Positions 13,241 to 26,665 are shown, counted from the first letter of the stretch. The stretch: 64,000 nt of DNA from Durusdinium trenchii (GCA_963970005.1 CAXAMN010021995.1:870366-934365), one strand, 5' to 3'. Made by a program: numbers and translations. Notes: a model not told the origin generated them from the sequence alone.

Positions 13241-14036
13241 CTAAACCACTAACAATGTGAAGCTGTCAAGCTCGTTTCCCTTCACCCGCGCCCTTGGGCA
13301 CCTTCCCGCCTTCCTGTTCATGAGGTAGTCCAGCACCGCACTCACCTCGTTTTGCTTTTCTCGAGGTGGGCCAGTTGATGGATGCGTGGCATGTGACTGG
13401 AGTGCTACCTTCTCATACTGGTGTGTTATAGATTGCTGAAAAACAACAAAAATAGAAAAGACATTTCAAAGACTCTGAACCCAGCTACCACAGGATGCAG
13501 GTTGTAGGCGCCCAGTCAGTGTGTCTTAGACGGACGCATTTCACCCAGTCGTCGCCTACGCATTGGCTGCTTTCCATCCGCCTACGCCTCCTGCGCCTGG
13601 TGCCCCCTCGCTCCGAGACACCACATCTGCAGGAGTCACCAGCAAGTCGTCGCAGGGCCGTGACCGATCCAGAAAGCCACCGTTCATTAACCACTGCGTG
13701 TTGCCCTGGCAGAGAACAGTGGGAAAAAAAGTGGGAAACCTGGGAGAAAAGCAACGAGAAACATGGACTTTGTACTGATGACTCAGTGCTTGACATCACT
13801 TACTCGGTGCTCGACCTTGTGCTTAGCAGCCTTCATTGCTGGATGGACATCATGGACCACATCGTTGGACCACATCCAACCTCCAAGGCCTTCCAAGAGA
13901 CGGTTGCACTAACCTCGTATCACACGCACTACGGCACGGCCTACGCACGGAATCCATGCCTGAAGGCCATAGCAGTTCATCACTTCTTCCCCAAGCTCCA
14001 CTGGCCGCTCCGTGTGGAAGAGCAAGTGATCACCAC
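13241..14036 (-). CDS. SET-like domain protein fragment
   Basis: Two exons are supported. Exon 14,036-13,960 (77 nt) has acceptor ctag|G and a GC donor after CTTCAG. It encodes HTERPVELGEEVMNCYGLQ, which fits the end of a SET methyltransferase core of the SETD3/SETD6 type, where a GEEV/I motif is followed by an aromatic YG. The terminal exon 13,408-13,241 has acceptor gaag|G and runs 55 codons to a stop (EKQNEVSAVLDYLMNRKAG). The upstream SET motifs (the NH-S/C-x-PN region) were not found, so the assignment rests on one short motif. If it is a SET protein it would methylate lysines on histones or other substrates. Confidence 0.4.
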
Positions 14037-14099
14037 CTAGGGCTTGGCCACGGCACTCCCTGTGTGCCATTGCGTCGAAGTTGTGAATTTCAGCGAAGT

Positions 14100-16000
14100 A
14101 TTCACCTGAAACCACCTGTGAACTTGCAAGCCATTGGTTGATAGATCTTTCCAAGCCAAAGAGGTGGCATTTGAGGCCAAACTTCTCCCTCTCCCCCTTT
14201 CTCTTTATGAGTGCCACTGGCCTTGATGTGGGGAGGCAACTTGGAATTCCATGACTTTCAAGTGCCACTTGCCTAGTTGGTATGTTCCTGGGGCAAAACT
14301 CTGATGAGTTTCAGCCACCCCGCTACCAAAACCATTAGACAAGGGGGGGGGTAGACCAGCAGCGGCTTCGCCTTCCCTTCCACAGCGTTCCAAGACTCGG
14401 GGGGGGTTCAAGTTTTAGCAACAAAAACCGCATTGTGGTCAAAAAACCACCCTATGAAGATCAGAGTATCACAAACACAAATTTGATGGTTCACCATATG
14501 TTCTTCTCTCACCTATCCTATCAAGTTGAACAAAAACGGAATCTTCGACTTCCATCGGAACCATTCTGAACCCATAGCCTGCAGCTAAACATCCTGATGG
14601 TTGCCGCTGAAGTGTTTGATTCTATAACGGTGCAAACACACAACCAAATGTAAACTAAGCCATCCCCATGTGTCATCGCTTGATGTACAAAAAGGCTAGG
14701 AGATGGCTGAAAACCACCAGTGATCAGCCCGTGCTCCGTGCTTGCCCTTGCGCAACGCCCGGCCCTTTTCCCCCATCCCGATCGATCCAGCGGGCAATCG
14801 CGCATCCGCGTGTGTGGAGCACCCGAATGGTTCAGGGCCTCGAGATCTCAAGACGTTCGGCGGGGATCTCTTCGGCGGGTTCGGCAGGTGGGAGAACCGC
14901 TCAAAAGCTACGCCAAAGCGGATGGGGAGTTGCAGGAATTCCTTCTTTTTCGCAGGTGAAGAAAACATTCAACTCATGACGACTAGCTGGGGATCACCAG
15001 TGTGTGAAGCGGTTTTAAAGAGCCATGTGGCAGCGTGGGTTTCTCATAGAAATGGAATATGATTATACTCTCATGGGTCCTGATGCACAAAAATAGACCT
15101 CATAGCGAGGATACCTCAATCATCCATCAACATCGACCTCCGTCCCGTGGTGACTCGTTTCAGGACGGACTTCTGACGCGCCGTGCCGTGGTGCGGGTGA
15201 CCGGCGCGCCCCGGTGCGACATACCGCTAAGCTGCATCGGCGAAAGGCGCCAGCAAGACCTGCCGGTATGTCTCACCGGACCGACCACGTCAGACATGCC
15301 AGTGACATGGGATCACGTCAGCAAGACCGGACCAAAAGGCTTGGCCTGTGGCTTCTATAAGACACCAAAAACACATGCTCTCTCACTAAGAGAGACCCAA
15401 GTTGGGACATATTTGGTGTATCGTGTAATTATATCCCATCACCAGTAAAAAAATGTGTTTCCGCTCAATAGTAAAGGCCTTTCTCAAACTTATTCCAACA
15501 AACATCCTTTGCCAACTGTTAATCTATAGGAATGGGACACACCCATACACATCCAACATATTTCGAGGTGGCACCCGTATCGATCAGCTCAACGATCCAC
15601 ACCGGTCACCGATCCAAAGCCCGTCCGCTCGTTTCACGCACGAACAAACGACGAAGGGGTCTGCGTGGAGGTCCACCGTCTATGAGAAAGAAAACACACC
15701 GGATGAACAACATCGGTGAAACTATAGATTCCCTACCATTGGCTTGTTCATTGAGTCTGTTTGCCCTTCAACCTCTCGCATCCTCTCACCCAAAAACGCG
15801 TCAAACAAAGATGCTCATCCTAACCACTCCAACCATCTGCACCCTGCCACCTCCCGAAAAAAAGAAAAAAAAGTAGATAATAAGTGCTTTTTGAGGGTGC
15901 TTGGAGCTTACGCACTCGCTCCTACGTAGCAACACATGTACCAACACATGAACACACACCACCCTGACCGCTTCGCTGACCGCTTCGCGATCACCTCGCC
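14100..16000. other. No gene seen; AT- and pyrimidine-rich spacer
   Basis: No exon is supported on either strand. At 15,340-15,440 there is a TATAA-like string followed by a ctctct/agagag hairpin. This has the look of a retroelement promoter, but no coding partner or paired terminal repeat was found, so I do not call it one. Confidence 0.35.
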
Positions 16001-16010
16001 CACGCCTGAG

Positions 16011-16147
16011 CCTGCGTGGAGTCGAAGGCCCTGGAGGCCACCACGCTGGCCGCCCAGCGGAGCCTCGGTGCCGGTGAAAAAGCTGCAGCGAACTGCCGTG
16101 AGGTCGGTGAGGAGTTGGCTTGGATGGCTCGGTGCGAGGGGAGGTCG
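16011..16147. CDS. Exon of uncertain strand, high GC
   Basis: Both strands can be read as an exon. The plus-strand reading starts just after an in-frame stop at an AG and gives an Ala/Glu-rich helix (SKALEATTLAAQRSLGAGEK), ending at a GT. The minus-strand reading has acceptor ggcag|T and a CAG|GC donor (SPAPRLRWAASVVASRAFDS). The strand bias of the window and the minus-strand exon at 16.8 kb favour minus; residue composition slightly favours plus. Function unknown. Confidence 0.35.
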
Positions 16148-16797
16148 GTGAGAGGTCCGGTGACGGATTCGAGATCCGTGTGATGCACAACACAGTTTTG
16201 CAACATCCTTCAACGTTGCTCTGATGGTGCTATTCTTTTTCGACAGGCCGGGTGAACTTGACGTTAGCACATTTATATAGGTCGCGGGCACATAGCGGTT
16301 CCTTCCTCTGCCTTGGGGGTTGCTTGCCCAAAAGCAAAAGCGCCAAAGATCATTAAACAGCTCCTGGTATATAGTGCCAGAATAAAAGGAATATCCCAGC
16401 TGCCCGCACAGCTGAGCCCTCTAAGAAGCGGACTGCTCAAGCGACGGACACGTGGCAAAGGTCTCCGGGTGTTGCTGACACCACCGCTGCATGGCCAACA
16501 GGTCCTGGCGATGCTTTCGACTTTTATTTGCCCGCTCTCTCTCCCCGCACCCTCTCTCTACATTAAGTACCTACTTAATGAAGGGAGAAGGTACTAACTT
16601 AAATAGCTACGTACACAGGTGATGTCCCTCTTGATCAAAACCAGCAATCTGCGCAACCATAGAGAAAACTGAATGAACTCCCAAAACCAGCCGGAAACCT
16701 CCAAAATCCTCCAACTGAATGTAAACTGAGTGGTTTACAGTCCCAACATGTCCCAACTCTTTTCCTTTGAACCCCCCCCCCACAGGAATCCTAACCC

Positions 16798-16880
16798 CCT
16801 TCCGCGTTCGCCTGGTCGTTGGCGATGTGGGAGGCTTCGAGCAAGGTGTCGACCGAAGTGCCTTTCAAGAAGCGCTTCTC
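16798..16880 (-). CDS. Small exon, unknown
   Basis: The acceptor ctccgcag|G is followed by an open frame of 27 codons (EKRFLKGTSVDTLLEASHIA) with high third-position GC, ending at a run of G just before an in-frame stop. The plus-strand reading lacks an acceptor. It probably belongs to one gene with the exon at 16.0 kb. No family recognised. Confidence 0.4.
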
Positions 16881-16999
16881 CTGCGGAGGAGGTGTTTGAT
16901 TGGTTGTTGTTGCTTTTTCAAATAAGATCTCAAAGCCCAAAAGGAATTGTTTCGTGGGTATTCCTGTGGTCCATTGGGTTCACAGCCTAAGGCCTAAGA

Positions 17000-19900
17000 A
17001 ACGAAAAGCCTGGTCACAAGCAAAGACTCTGAGAAAAAAAAGAAACCAAAACACCGTTTGGCGAAGAATGCAACAGTCTGACCCACTACTTCCTCCTCTT
17101 GGATCAGCTTTTTGATGATTCACAGTGAACCATACCAGTCCCACGGACCCCGGTCGAGCCACAGCTGGTTCGACTAGATGTCCTACTAGAGCTCCTGCGA
17201 GCGGTCCTTGCCAAAAACCTCTTATATAGATTAACTCGAGTTTGTCTATGTTTATCTCATGTCTTCTCATGTCTTCTCTATTAGGTTGGAGGCCATCGCC
17301 ATTAGGTCAAGAGCATACCATTTGATTCTGGCTTCACACCGGAAGGTTGAGACAACCCTGCGTGCCTCCTCGGTAAACCACAACGGAAGAGTTGGAAAGC
17401 TTCGTGGTAAAGTACCTCAGACTGGTCTGAGTTTACCTTCTTGGCATGCCAACTGCAAATCTGTTCTTGTTAGTCATGAGCATAGCAGCATAGGTCTGCT
17501 ACCCTCTTCCAAAGAAACATCTGTTCCAAGGACAGACCCCCTCATCTTTCAACCCCTGGAAGAGGGCTTGCCAGCTGAGGAATATCAATGTGTCATGAAG
17601 GTCATGCCACCAGCGTTTTCCGCCACATCTCGAAGCAAAGCCAAGTCAAGCCGAGAACTGCTTCTGCACAGCTCCTATGAGTCAATTTCAAGATACAGAA
17701 CCCCCGCTGATCGGCAGCTCCTACTCGCATGCCTACTCGCATTGGTACATCGCCCTTATAGTATTTGCTCTTCAGAATGTCGTCTTCCCACCATGCCATC
17801 CATGCCATCAACTTCATTGGAAGTTACTGGTCTGACAAAGCAAGGCGCCGGTGCAATGCCGAGGGGCGAAGATATGGAAGCCAACCTTGACAGTGGACAG
17901 GTCTTCAATCCGTTCATGACAGGTCTTGGTATCAACGGATCGAAGGTAGGGAACCTGTGTCGCCGTGGATGGAGGAACATCTCCAAAATGTTCCGCATTA
18001 GGTGCTCGAAAAGAGTCATAAAGCCACATCCTAAGCTACCCCCAAACGGTGAATGAAATTGGAACAATGGGTCAATGTCTTGAGAGTGATCGTCTTCGAG
18101 TCTTGCAGCTCCACCAGAAGTTGGAGGATTCCGATTCCAAAGTCCGATCCAAGGATCTGAAGATAGGAAACTACAGAAAGGAACACCAGGCCTTTAAGGA
18201 TCTGAATCCACGTGTCCGAGGCTGCGAATCTCAAACATCCTCCTCTTTCGACCATGAGGTGTCTTTCCGCCCACGTACCCCACTGCTTCGTAGATCCAAC
18301 CACTGGTTTGTAGAGGAACATTTTTTTTTCGGGAGTGTATGTCAGTGAGGTTTTATGACGGTCTGTGCTCTGAAAGGCCCAAGGGTTCAAGGGTCTGTGC
18401 TCGGAACACTTGATGAGCAATGCTGATCTGTGTATTCTGAAAAGAATACTGTAGAATCTTGATTGCAAGAATATGAAGGTGAAAGGTGTTACAATCCAAC
18501 TGGGGGGTTATTCATCAAGAAATTACACAAAAGCCATCATATAAGCCGTTTTCAAACTCCAAGACACTGGAGCTCTTGCCCTTGGCAACCTGTCAGCGGG
18601 AACGGGTAGAAATGGACAGAAGTGGAGTCTCTCTTCTGCACCCGCCTGCAGAAGCAGTTCCAACATGAGCTTCTGCTGTTCCTGAGGGGTGCTGGGTCAG
18701 TCGTGAGTCCTCTCTGACAGCAAGTGATGAACCTCGGGATCTGCCTTTACCTTTAAGGCTGTGGTAAAGCAAAGGACCACTGCGCCAAATTCAGGGGAGA
18801 GCCCACGTCCACAAGAAGAAAAAATAGGGTTCTTCCATCTGGCAAACCGCGGCGAGGAGGTGTCTCCAATGAACATGTATGAACATGTACTCCCCTGGCA
18901 AAACAAGACTGCACCACACTGATGCAGATGCAATGCAAATGCTCTTCTGGCATCTTAGCAGCTTTCTGCTTTTCCACTGATGTTGTGGTTTTGGGGGCAA
19001 CCGTCGTGATCCATTACTGGAAAACAGGTGAACAAATTGGGCCTGCTCTGGTCTACCACCCGTCAGTTTGGCGGACTGAAAACTCTCCGAGACACAGGCG
19101 CCGCGGACGGCGGAACTTACGTCTCACCTGCACAGCCAAGGGGCATCCATCTGAAAATCGCCTGCCTCCTGTGCGTCGGGAGGAGAAACCGAGACCGTCC
19201 TAATCAGGTGGAGTTCCATGGCTTTCAACCACTCATGTCTGTGTCTCATTCTTGGAGGGTTATGCAGGGGACATTTGGCGATGTCGACAGCTCAAACAAT
19301 TGCCTCCATGGGTGTTCCAACTTCTCACTCGTGGCTTGTGGAGGGGCAATTATCCCGGCAAATGATGGCCATTCCCGGCATAATCTCACAAGGAGCTCCT
19401 CTCCCTCTCAACCAATTTGGACCTCCAACTCACATACCAAAAAAATGGTCAGAACTGGCCGTGTCAGAACCGAATCACTAGGCCCAAAGGTGTCTGACGG
19501 TTGCTCAAAAGAGGTTTCAAATCTGGAATCCACAGGGAAGTGAAGGATCTACCTACAGCCTTTTGTCGAAATCGTGCTTCTGAAAACGATTTGGAGCGCA
19601 CCAGGAGTTGAAGCATCCATCTCTGTGGAGCTGCTCAGAGCCCAAATGTCCCAGAAAACCCCACCCTCTTCCTCCATCGAGATAGGCCTCACGGGCGAGC
19701 AAATTGACCGAAGACCAGGAACAGAGACCAAAAACGAAGGTTTTCAAGGCTTTGCATGTCGATGGTTTAAAACGAAGGCGTTTTGGGGATTCAGCTTGTT
19801 TCATCGGTCCCACCGGGTTTCTCGGAATCGGTCGATGGTGTGTCATCGCCCCAACTTGGGACAGGTCGGAACATCCAAAAGGCAGAAGGTCGGCGAAAGG

Positions 19901-20380
19901 AGAGATAGACTTGTAAACACGTGCAAAATCTCCTGTTGCTCACAACAATTACTCCCCTTCGTTTTTGCATGTCCCGGGGACTCAGTTTGCTGCCTCCGGA
20001 GGAAAAGACTGGTACAACTGGGCAAATGAGTGAGCTTCAGACTGCAGTTTCCAGGGCAGGCTGAAGCTTTTCCTCACTGTAGGTACAGCGTGGGTAAGCC
20101 AAGTTCAGGAGGGCAGCAGCTTTGGGTCCAACCTTCTGGTGACATTCCGGTCGCATGTCCAGTCATTTTGTGCCTCACTTTCCCCTGCTTTTGGTTGAAG
20201 TTAAAACGAGTTGGAGCTGCAAAAGCAAACACACTCACATGCTTGACGTCAGGATTCAAATCAAATGGCATTTGGATTGTGTGCACGTGTCGTCTGCGCA
20301 ACTTTTGTCCACCCAAGGTGAAGCGCATTGGTACCGCAGCTGCAGCATAAACACCGCAGCTGCGCAGCCGGACTCATCAT
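17000..20380. other. No gene seen
   Basis: A 265-codon plus-strand open frame starts near 17,259, but it has no protein-like composition, mixed third positions and no homologous motif, so I treat it as chance. A single copy of the ggaggccatcgc minisatellite lies at 17,276-17,306. Otherwise nothing distinctive. Confidence 0.4.
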
Positions 20381-20399
20381 ACGTCAGCCAGGCTTGTTG

Positions 20400-21250
20400 A
20401 CCTCGTCCGACTTCACATCCGAACGGATTTGAAACGCACCAGGCCAAGAGCGACACCAGGACAAAGGGCGTCGCTCTTGGCCCGACGCCTTGGCTGGTGT
20501 AAACATGTCCACCTCAGGGACAGGCAGATAGGGCTCGTGGTTCTTGTTCCATAGGTGCCGCACAAACGGTCCAAGTCCGACGGGATGAATCAAGCGACCA
20601 GCATGAGGAAGCCCCAACGCGGCAGCCACAGGTTGTTCGCCACAGCGGTTCAGCAGTGTCTGGACGATCCAGTTCCTGAAGTGTCTGAAATGGAACTGTG
20701 AACCGGCTCTCGTCAGTGAGCCAAAATGATCTCAAAAAGGCCTCCGAGTTCTCTCAGCTAAGTGAGAACATGTTCCTGCCGGCCCCTGTGTCGGATTTCC
20801 CAGTGCTAGAGGGAACCAGCCAAGTAGCCTGAGAAACTCTTTCATTCTGTGACTCAAGTGAAAAAATGATGGTACAATACTCAGAGTGCTTCTTGTTGTA
20901 GGTATAGGCAATCATGCCTAGGTCGTAAATCAAGGCACCATAGGCATAGAGCAAGCCGTTGGCTATTTGCAGAAACACTTGTAGGCATCGATAGCTGCTA
21001 TTGCTTGGCGGCTTGGCAGTAACATGAATCCACACCAAGAAATGACCATTTCAGACCGTTTCTGGTCGAGGTATTCTTTCCAGCTGCTGACAGTGGCAGG
21101 ATTGAGATTCGGGAGGAGCCAACGGTTGAATGGCAGCATGGGATAATATGCCTCTGGCACGAAGTCCACCATGTCGACCAGTTCCGGTGTGGCCAACACC
21201 CCGGGCCTGGGTGTCATCAGCATGTGGCAATGGATCCACAGTCCAGTAAA
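20400..21250 (-). CDS. Unknown multi-exon gene
   Basis: Three segments look coding. The first, at about 21,205-21,040, gives TPELVDMVDFVPEAYYPMLP and then NRWLLPNLNPATVSSWKEYL. The second, at about 20,982-20,870, starts after tgcaaatag and gives NGLLYAYGALIYDLGMIAYT. The third, 20,704-20,398, starts after the pyrimidine tract ttccatttcag and gives HFRNWIVQTLLNRCGEQPVA, ending in a stop after VKSDEVNKPG. The aromatic, Pro-rich composition suggests a globular enzyme, but no motif is diagnostic. A 12-base match to the dinoflagellate spliced leader lies just upstream of the last exon, at 20,717-20,728. Confidence 0.4.
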
Positions 21251-21999
21251 GCAAAGACCCACATCTTTAATGAGATGGTGGGATGGGTCAGCTCGAAGGG
21301 GACAAAACACCAAGACCACCACCGGTCACCCGCGCAGCAACACGACGCAGTCTTCACGACACGAGGCCGTTCTTCGACAGGCTCTTCACGGCGCCACAGC
21401 TGGAGCTGTAGGAGAAATCCAAAAAGAAAACAACAGGTGCAGCAAACTGCAAGTGCAGAACCGCCGATCTTCCAAATCGAGTGGTGCATCCGGGCGGCCG
21501 CGTCTAGCTGCTGTTTCTGGAGATTCGTGTTCCGAGCACACAGGTGTGGCTGAATGCTACAGGTCGGTAGTTCGAGGCGATGAGCATCCAGTCCTTGTAC
21601 ATATTGGAGTCCTTCCGAGCCTGTCAGATTTCGCCTCAACAAGGAGGACATTAAATGCATCACCGCGCAACCAAGGACACAACCCAGGCCGCGCCATGTG
21701 CACCATGACGGTGCCCAGCGCTTGGTCACGGGCATCGAGAGAGAGAGAGAGAGCAAACTGCTTGTTGATAAACCCGTTAGTAGAGTTCAAGGAACTTGTT
21801 CTTGAACAACCTGGCTTGGTACATGCCGGAATCATGGGTATGTCCGAAGTGTTGACTCTCCGAATCGATGTTTTTTCATCTGTGTTCGTTGTTTTTTTCA
21901 TAATTTGAAAGTATTGCCGAACAGCCTTTGCCCCAAATAATCACCTTTTGAGATGCGGCTGACACCAGTCACAGCGTCAACCACTGCATGATGGAGCTG

Positions 22000-24590
22000 C
22001 TGTGGAGTTCTGCTGCGGGATGGTGACATCTGCAGCGGTGCCATTCATTCACTTAACTTCTACTCAAGCAATAGATTGAATACATATGAATACATTATTG
22101 AATAGATGTCTAGATTCTAGAGACAATCGGATTGTGCAAGAGTTCCTCTTCAACATCTACATCTGAAGTTCGCAGAAGAAGCTCCTCCGGTCAGGAAACT
22201 CTCTCGCTGACCGAAGTCCCAACCACCGACTCGGGTTCCTGCCTCAGACACGCCGACAGGGGAAGCCGAAGCCTGGTTTCTCCCAAGATTCGGCACGTAC
22301 AGAGTCAGTCTAACTCCCAAACCACGAAGATGGTGGTAGGTACCACTTGGAGTGAAAAAGTGTGACAGTGGATGACAGTGGTACCTGCTGAAGACTTCAG
22401 ATATTATAGTATACTGAGTGAGAGGCAATCAAATAGTCTTCCTCTGCAGATTCACCCCGACCGCAGCTGATGAGCTTTACACCAGCTGGGCGCTTTCCTT
22501 CATGGCTCCTGTGGTTCGAACCAAAAAGGGTTACACCAGTATGTTCCTTGACATCACCGGACAGCCAATCCATCCTCTTCGCATGTGGCAACCGTGAATC
22601 TGTGCTTCTGCTTCTCCCGTTTCAAAAGCCTCGTTCCCCCCCAAATGGGTTCACCTTGAGACACCCTCAGTCCCGGTCCTTTTGGTGCCCCGTCAATCAG
22701 TGTGTCTTTCTTCCATCGAAGGTTACTGAGCTTCTGGCAATCTTGGGATCTTCAGGCAAAACAAGAACACCAAACAGACCGCGCAGCGCGCGCAGCACGG
22801 TTCTTTTGGTTCTCTCACCCCTCGCCCAGAAACCATGCCTGCTGTGCCCGTCGGGCTGCGGTCTTCCGGGGTCCCGCATGCAAGAAGAAGACGACAACTA
22901 AATGTCTTTTGTTGTTTGTCATCATAGATATTCCTCCCGCACTAAAACTATGTTACAACATGCACAAGTCTCTGCAACTGTGATGATCCCCGGGAACTGT
23001 CTCTCCTAATCAAGAACCCTGGAAGAAAGAATAATTAGATACCCAAGATCACCCCAGCACACATACACAAATCCATTTATGATCGTCCTGTGCACTCCAC
23101 ATGCCGCGCCCCAACCGACTGGCAAGCTGCTGGAGTCAGTGATGGTTTGTGCGAATCCAGTGAGGGCGAACTTTCCCCTCCCAGCTCAACGCAGGCTCAT
23201 GGAACCATGTGAGTGCAGCGTGTCGAGCTCTTGGGTACATCGGTATGCCAGTACAGTGAATAACGGTCAAGTTCCAGGCCTTTCTCACAAATAGTGGTGG
23301 GCTGTTACCGACTGTTACTGGTAATGGGCCACACCCTGGATATGATGGATCTGCTAGTCTAGAGTCTAGCCCTTTCTTGGCAAATTGCGTGGCTTCAGAA
23401 AGAGCAAGGAGAGCTCCGTTGACGCAAACACAAACAAAACAACTCTTGTCCAATTCAATGGGCTGGACACATACAGTATACATATCTTTTAGTCACAAGT
23501 CACAACCCTTGCCCATCATACTGTCCGCAGTGAGTTAATTGGTGGGTTCTCCAATCAGCGGATTCTGCTGCAAAGTCAGCAACAAGTGTCGAACAAAAGA
23601 GAACAGCCCGGCTTATCCAAGAAAATGTCAGGTTGCTGCTGTGCGTGGTCCGTCAGTGTCTATGCTATTTTCAAGAGTAATTACAGTAATTTTGTCTTCT
23701 TTCAGAAAGCACAGTGTTGGTACGACTGTTGCCTATTTGAGATGACCAAGAGTTCAATTTGTTTCATGTTCAACATGCTAGCACAGGCAGCCGTTGTCAT
23801 GTTTCTTCCATGGCTCCAACGACCTCGCCGACCAATGGCTCCATCGCAAAGCCGCCCCCCTGTCTCCGCTCTGTCCATGACCGAGCAGGCCGGACCTTTG
23901 CAAATGACTTCGGTCATGCTTCGGAAGTGGCTACACTTATGATACTTATGGTGCTGTCGATGTGTTGCTTCTGATTCCGGGTTAGATGGGCAACTGAAAA
24001 AGAAGGCCCAGCGGAGAATCTCATGATTTGCTACATGTTACAAGCAACCCATACAACAATCCAATACTTGAGGGATGCTCCCTAACTCAACCCTCATGCA
24101 GGGCAGGGTTGAGCGGCCTATATAAATTGACTCGGTACCTTGACGCGGCCCGTTTCACATAGGGCCAGTCATTTTTAGGCCAAAAAAGGCACAGGGCAAG
24201 GTTGTACCACTGTTGAAGAACATCCAAAAAAACCACAGATGCATACCAGCACCCTGCGACAGTTCCCTCTGGCAGGGAGGGTTCAGGGATTTCACGTGGT
24301 ACACTGGTGCTGGCCCGGCACCTCTCACGCTGGCAGAGCAGACGCCGAGGTCGCGACTGGTGTTCGCGATTTCACGACAGCGCCGCATTCCGATTCCTTC
24401 AGGCTTCCATGTTGAATCTTTGAGAGGGTATAAATGTTGCGGATTAGAAACATGGAACAGTCAGAACAACAAAAGAAAATGGCAACCTGCAATGTTTCAT
24501 ATTATCTAAGACTTAAGATATTTTGTATGATAATTACAATATATACTTATTGTGGAGAATTGCAAATTCACAGGTAAATCATGGTAAACT
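22000..24590. other. No firm gene
   Basis: A few minus-strand stretches (about 22,850-22,700 and 23,910-23,710) have basic, partly protein-like translations but no provable splice borders. I see no RNA gene or repeat of note. Confidence 0.3.
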
Positions 24591-24596
24591 CCCTGG

Positions 24597-24800
24597 TTAA
24601 CATCTTTTGAAGATGGGTTCGGTCATGTTACTATCTACCCAGGATTTCATTGCGAAGTCTGTGCCCCCAACTGCGAAGTCACAGGGCACACAAGATTCAA
24701 CGACGCATCTTTGAAATGCCCTTGTCTTGTTTCTGAGCTCCAGTGGATAATCGACGCAAAGCACATACAACTTTCCAGGGGAAAGGTCACTATAGGCTAT
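24597..24800 (-). CDS. Possible terminal exon, unknown
   Basis: The minus-strand frame LSPGKLYVLCVDYPLELRNK, followed by a Cys-containing stretch, ends in a stop. Composition is protein-like, but no acceptor could be fixed and no partner exon was found. Confidence 0.25.
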   Translation of the reverse strand: MAYSDLSPGKLYVLCVDYPLELRNKTRAFQRCVVESCVPCDFAVGGTDFAMKSWVDSNMTEPIFKRC

Positions 24801-26510
24801 ATAGTAGGTCATGCTCATGCTCTTCAAGACTTCAATTCACCTTCCAATCGCCTGTGTGTGTCATCCCATACAGATCCACTCAAAACAAGGAGTTGTTAGC
24901 ACCATCCTCTATATGCCATAACTAGCCGTCTACTGCACCCATCAAGCCCAGTGTCTAAAAATCAGGCTTCGGCGACTCACCTGAGTGGACCAAAATCTGA
25001 CAAGACCCGGACTCGATGCAGCGTCACCCCAAGGACCCAATGCAGAATTTGTGCAGTCCTGACGTCCACTGACGTCTCCAACCAGCTGTATGTGATAGGG
25101 ACGAAAAATTCCTGCTGGCTTTGGAAAGACCCCAACAGGAAGCGCCATGGTCCTCTAGAATCTACATCCAGAGCGTTCGGCGGCACGAGTGCACTGAGTG
25201 AAGCCTGAACCGAAAAAACAGCGCTGTCCCGTGAAAATTGGAAGAGCAAAAAATAGTGCGCAAAAGAAAAACAGCGTCGGGCTGACGAGCCCAATGAAGT
25301 CACTCCAAGCCCGCCGGCGAACGGTCCATGTTCAACTAGAATAAAACGTTCAGGATGCACTTGGAGGGTAAACCCGTGTCCATCACCCAAGAAAACTACA
25401 AACATGACTGGGATGGCCAAATCATAATACACGAATGTCCACTGTCCACCTATGAATAAAGGCTATAGGGACCTCCACCTTGAAATGCACTGAATGGAAT
25501 TAAGGCACCTCAAAATCCCCACCCAAAAGTTTTAAACGTGCAGAATATTGGCCAGAATGTGGATGGGAATTGGTGAAAAGGCCCTGAATTGGGGGTACCT
25601 TGTTGTGAGATGTGTTGGAATCATTCATGATGATCATTCATAAAGGATTTTAGTAAAGGAAATGACACCAAACAGTTTGAGGCTTTTGGATTCTCACCTT
25701 TCATGTAGTTATGTTAAAGAAAGAACAACAATAACTAAGTTAGATAGAAAAACCTTAGTAAATAGTTATGTGGTTCACCAAAAGAAAACAACATGGGTTT
25801 TATTCATGGTAGTTTATTAACAAGTGCAATGGGATGTTTGGCAAAACAGCTAAGCTCTATTTCGGTGCTGTTTATGAACCATAAGTGGACATTAATTGAT
25901 GTCCTTCCTCTTCTACACCTTGTTTGGGCCTTGGGATTGCGATTGATGAAGAAAGAAACATCATAAACCACCATTCCTTCAGCAATATGGAGGATCCCTT
26001 CAAAGTCTCCCCCACCCACACTCCACACAGAAAACTTCGGATCACCCTTCGGCCGATTCTCACACTTCAAGACTTAATGAACACCCTTTGACCGAATATT
26101 GTGGCGTGATCTTTTCGGACAAAGGAGTGAGGAGTGGCCCCGTTTCGTCACGTGAAATGTGCTAAAGCATTCGATGCTTTCCGGGCAAGAGATGGTTCTA
26201 TTTGAAGCGCACCTTGGCCTGCGAACAATCACAAAGTTGTTGCATGTTGCAGCCCACAGCACTTGCAGCACCTTCCGTCAAATCATCATCGATGCACAAG
26301 ACCAACCATCAAAGACTGTATATGCGAACTTTTGTTCCGATTTCTTCCGGCACCCGAGTTCTTCATGTTTTTTTTGCTTTCGGTGCTGTGAGATCCTATC
26401 AGCCCTGCGTCTCAGTCCTGACAGCGATGCCATCGAAAACAAGGACGAGGACCGAGGGTTCTGAAAATCCGTAAAGACATGTGTGTATTTATATGTATTT
26501 ATATAGATAT

Positions 26511-26665
26511 ATCGAGGGGGATCTCCCACCGGGTGTTGGGATGGTCTTGGTCTATTTCCCTTCTTTTCTTCTTTCCGAGCTTTCAGAGTTCTTTGACCGC
26601 ATGCATATTTATATGAATATATATATAGGGGGTGATCGAGGGGGATCTCCCACTGGGTGTTGTTG
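26511..26665. repeat. Two direct copies of a 28-bp segment, 124 bp apart
   Basis: The core atcgagggggatctccca, extending to gggtgttg with one mismatch, occurs at 26,511 and at 26,635. Each copy is preceded by a TATTTATAT-type AT-rich run. This is a local tandem duplication of a unit of about 124 bp that contains AT-rich and GC-rich halves. Confidence 0.8.

Noticed and set aside
15340-15440. Possible LTR promoter: TATAA-like string plus a ctctct/agagag hairpin
   Set aside because: No second terminal repeat, primer-binding site or retroelement protein nearby.
17259-18056. A 265-codon plus-strand open frame
   Set aside because: No protein-like composition, no splice pattern, and it starts in a minisatellite unit; a chance frame.
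22510-22524. Palindrome tggttcgaacca resembling a B box
   Set aside because: No A box at a suitable distance and no T run; a short palindrome only.
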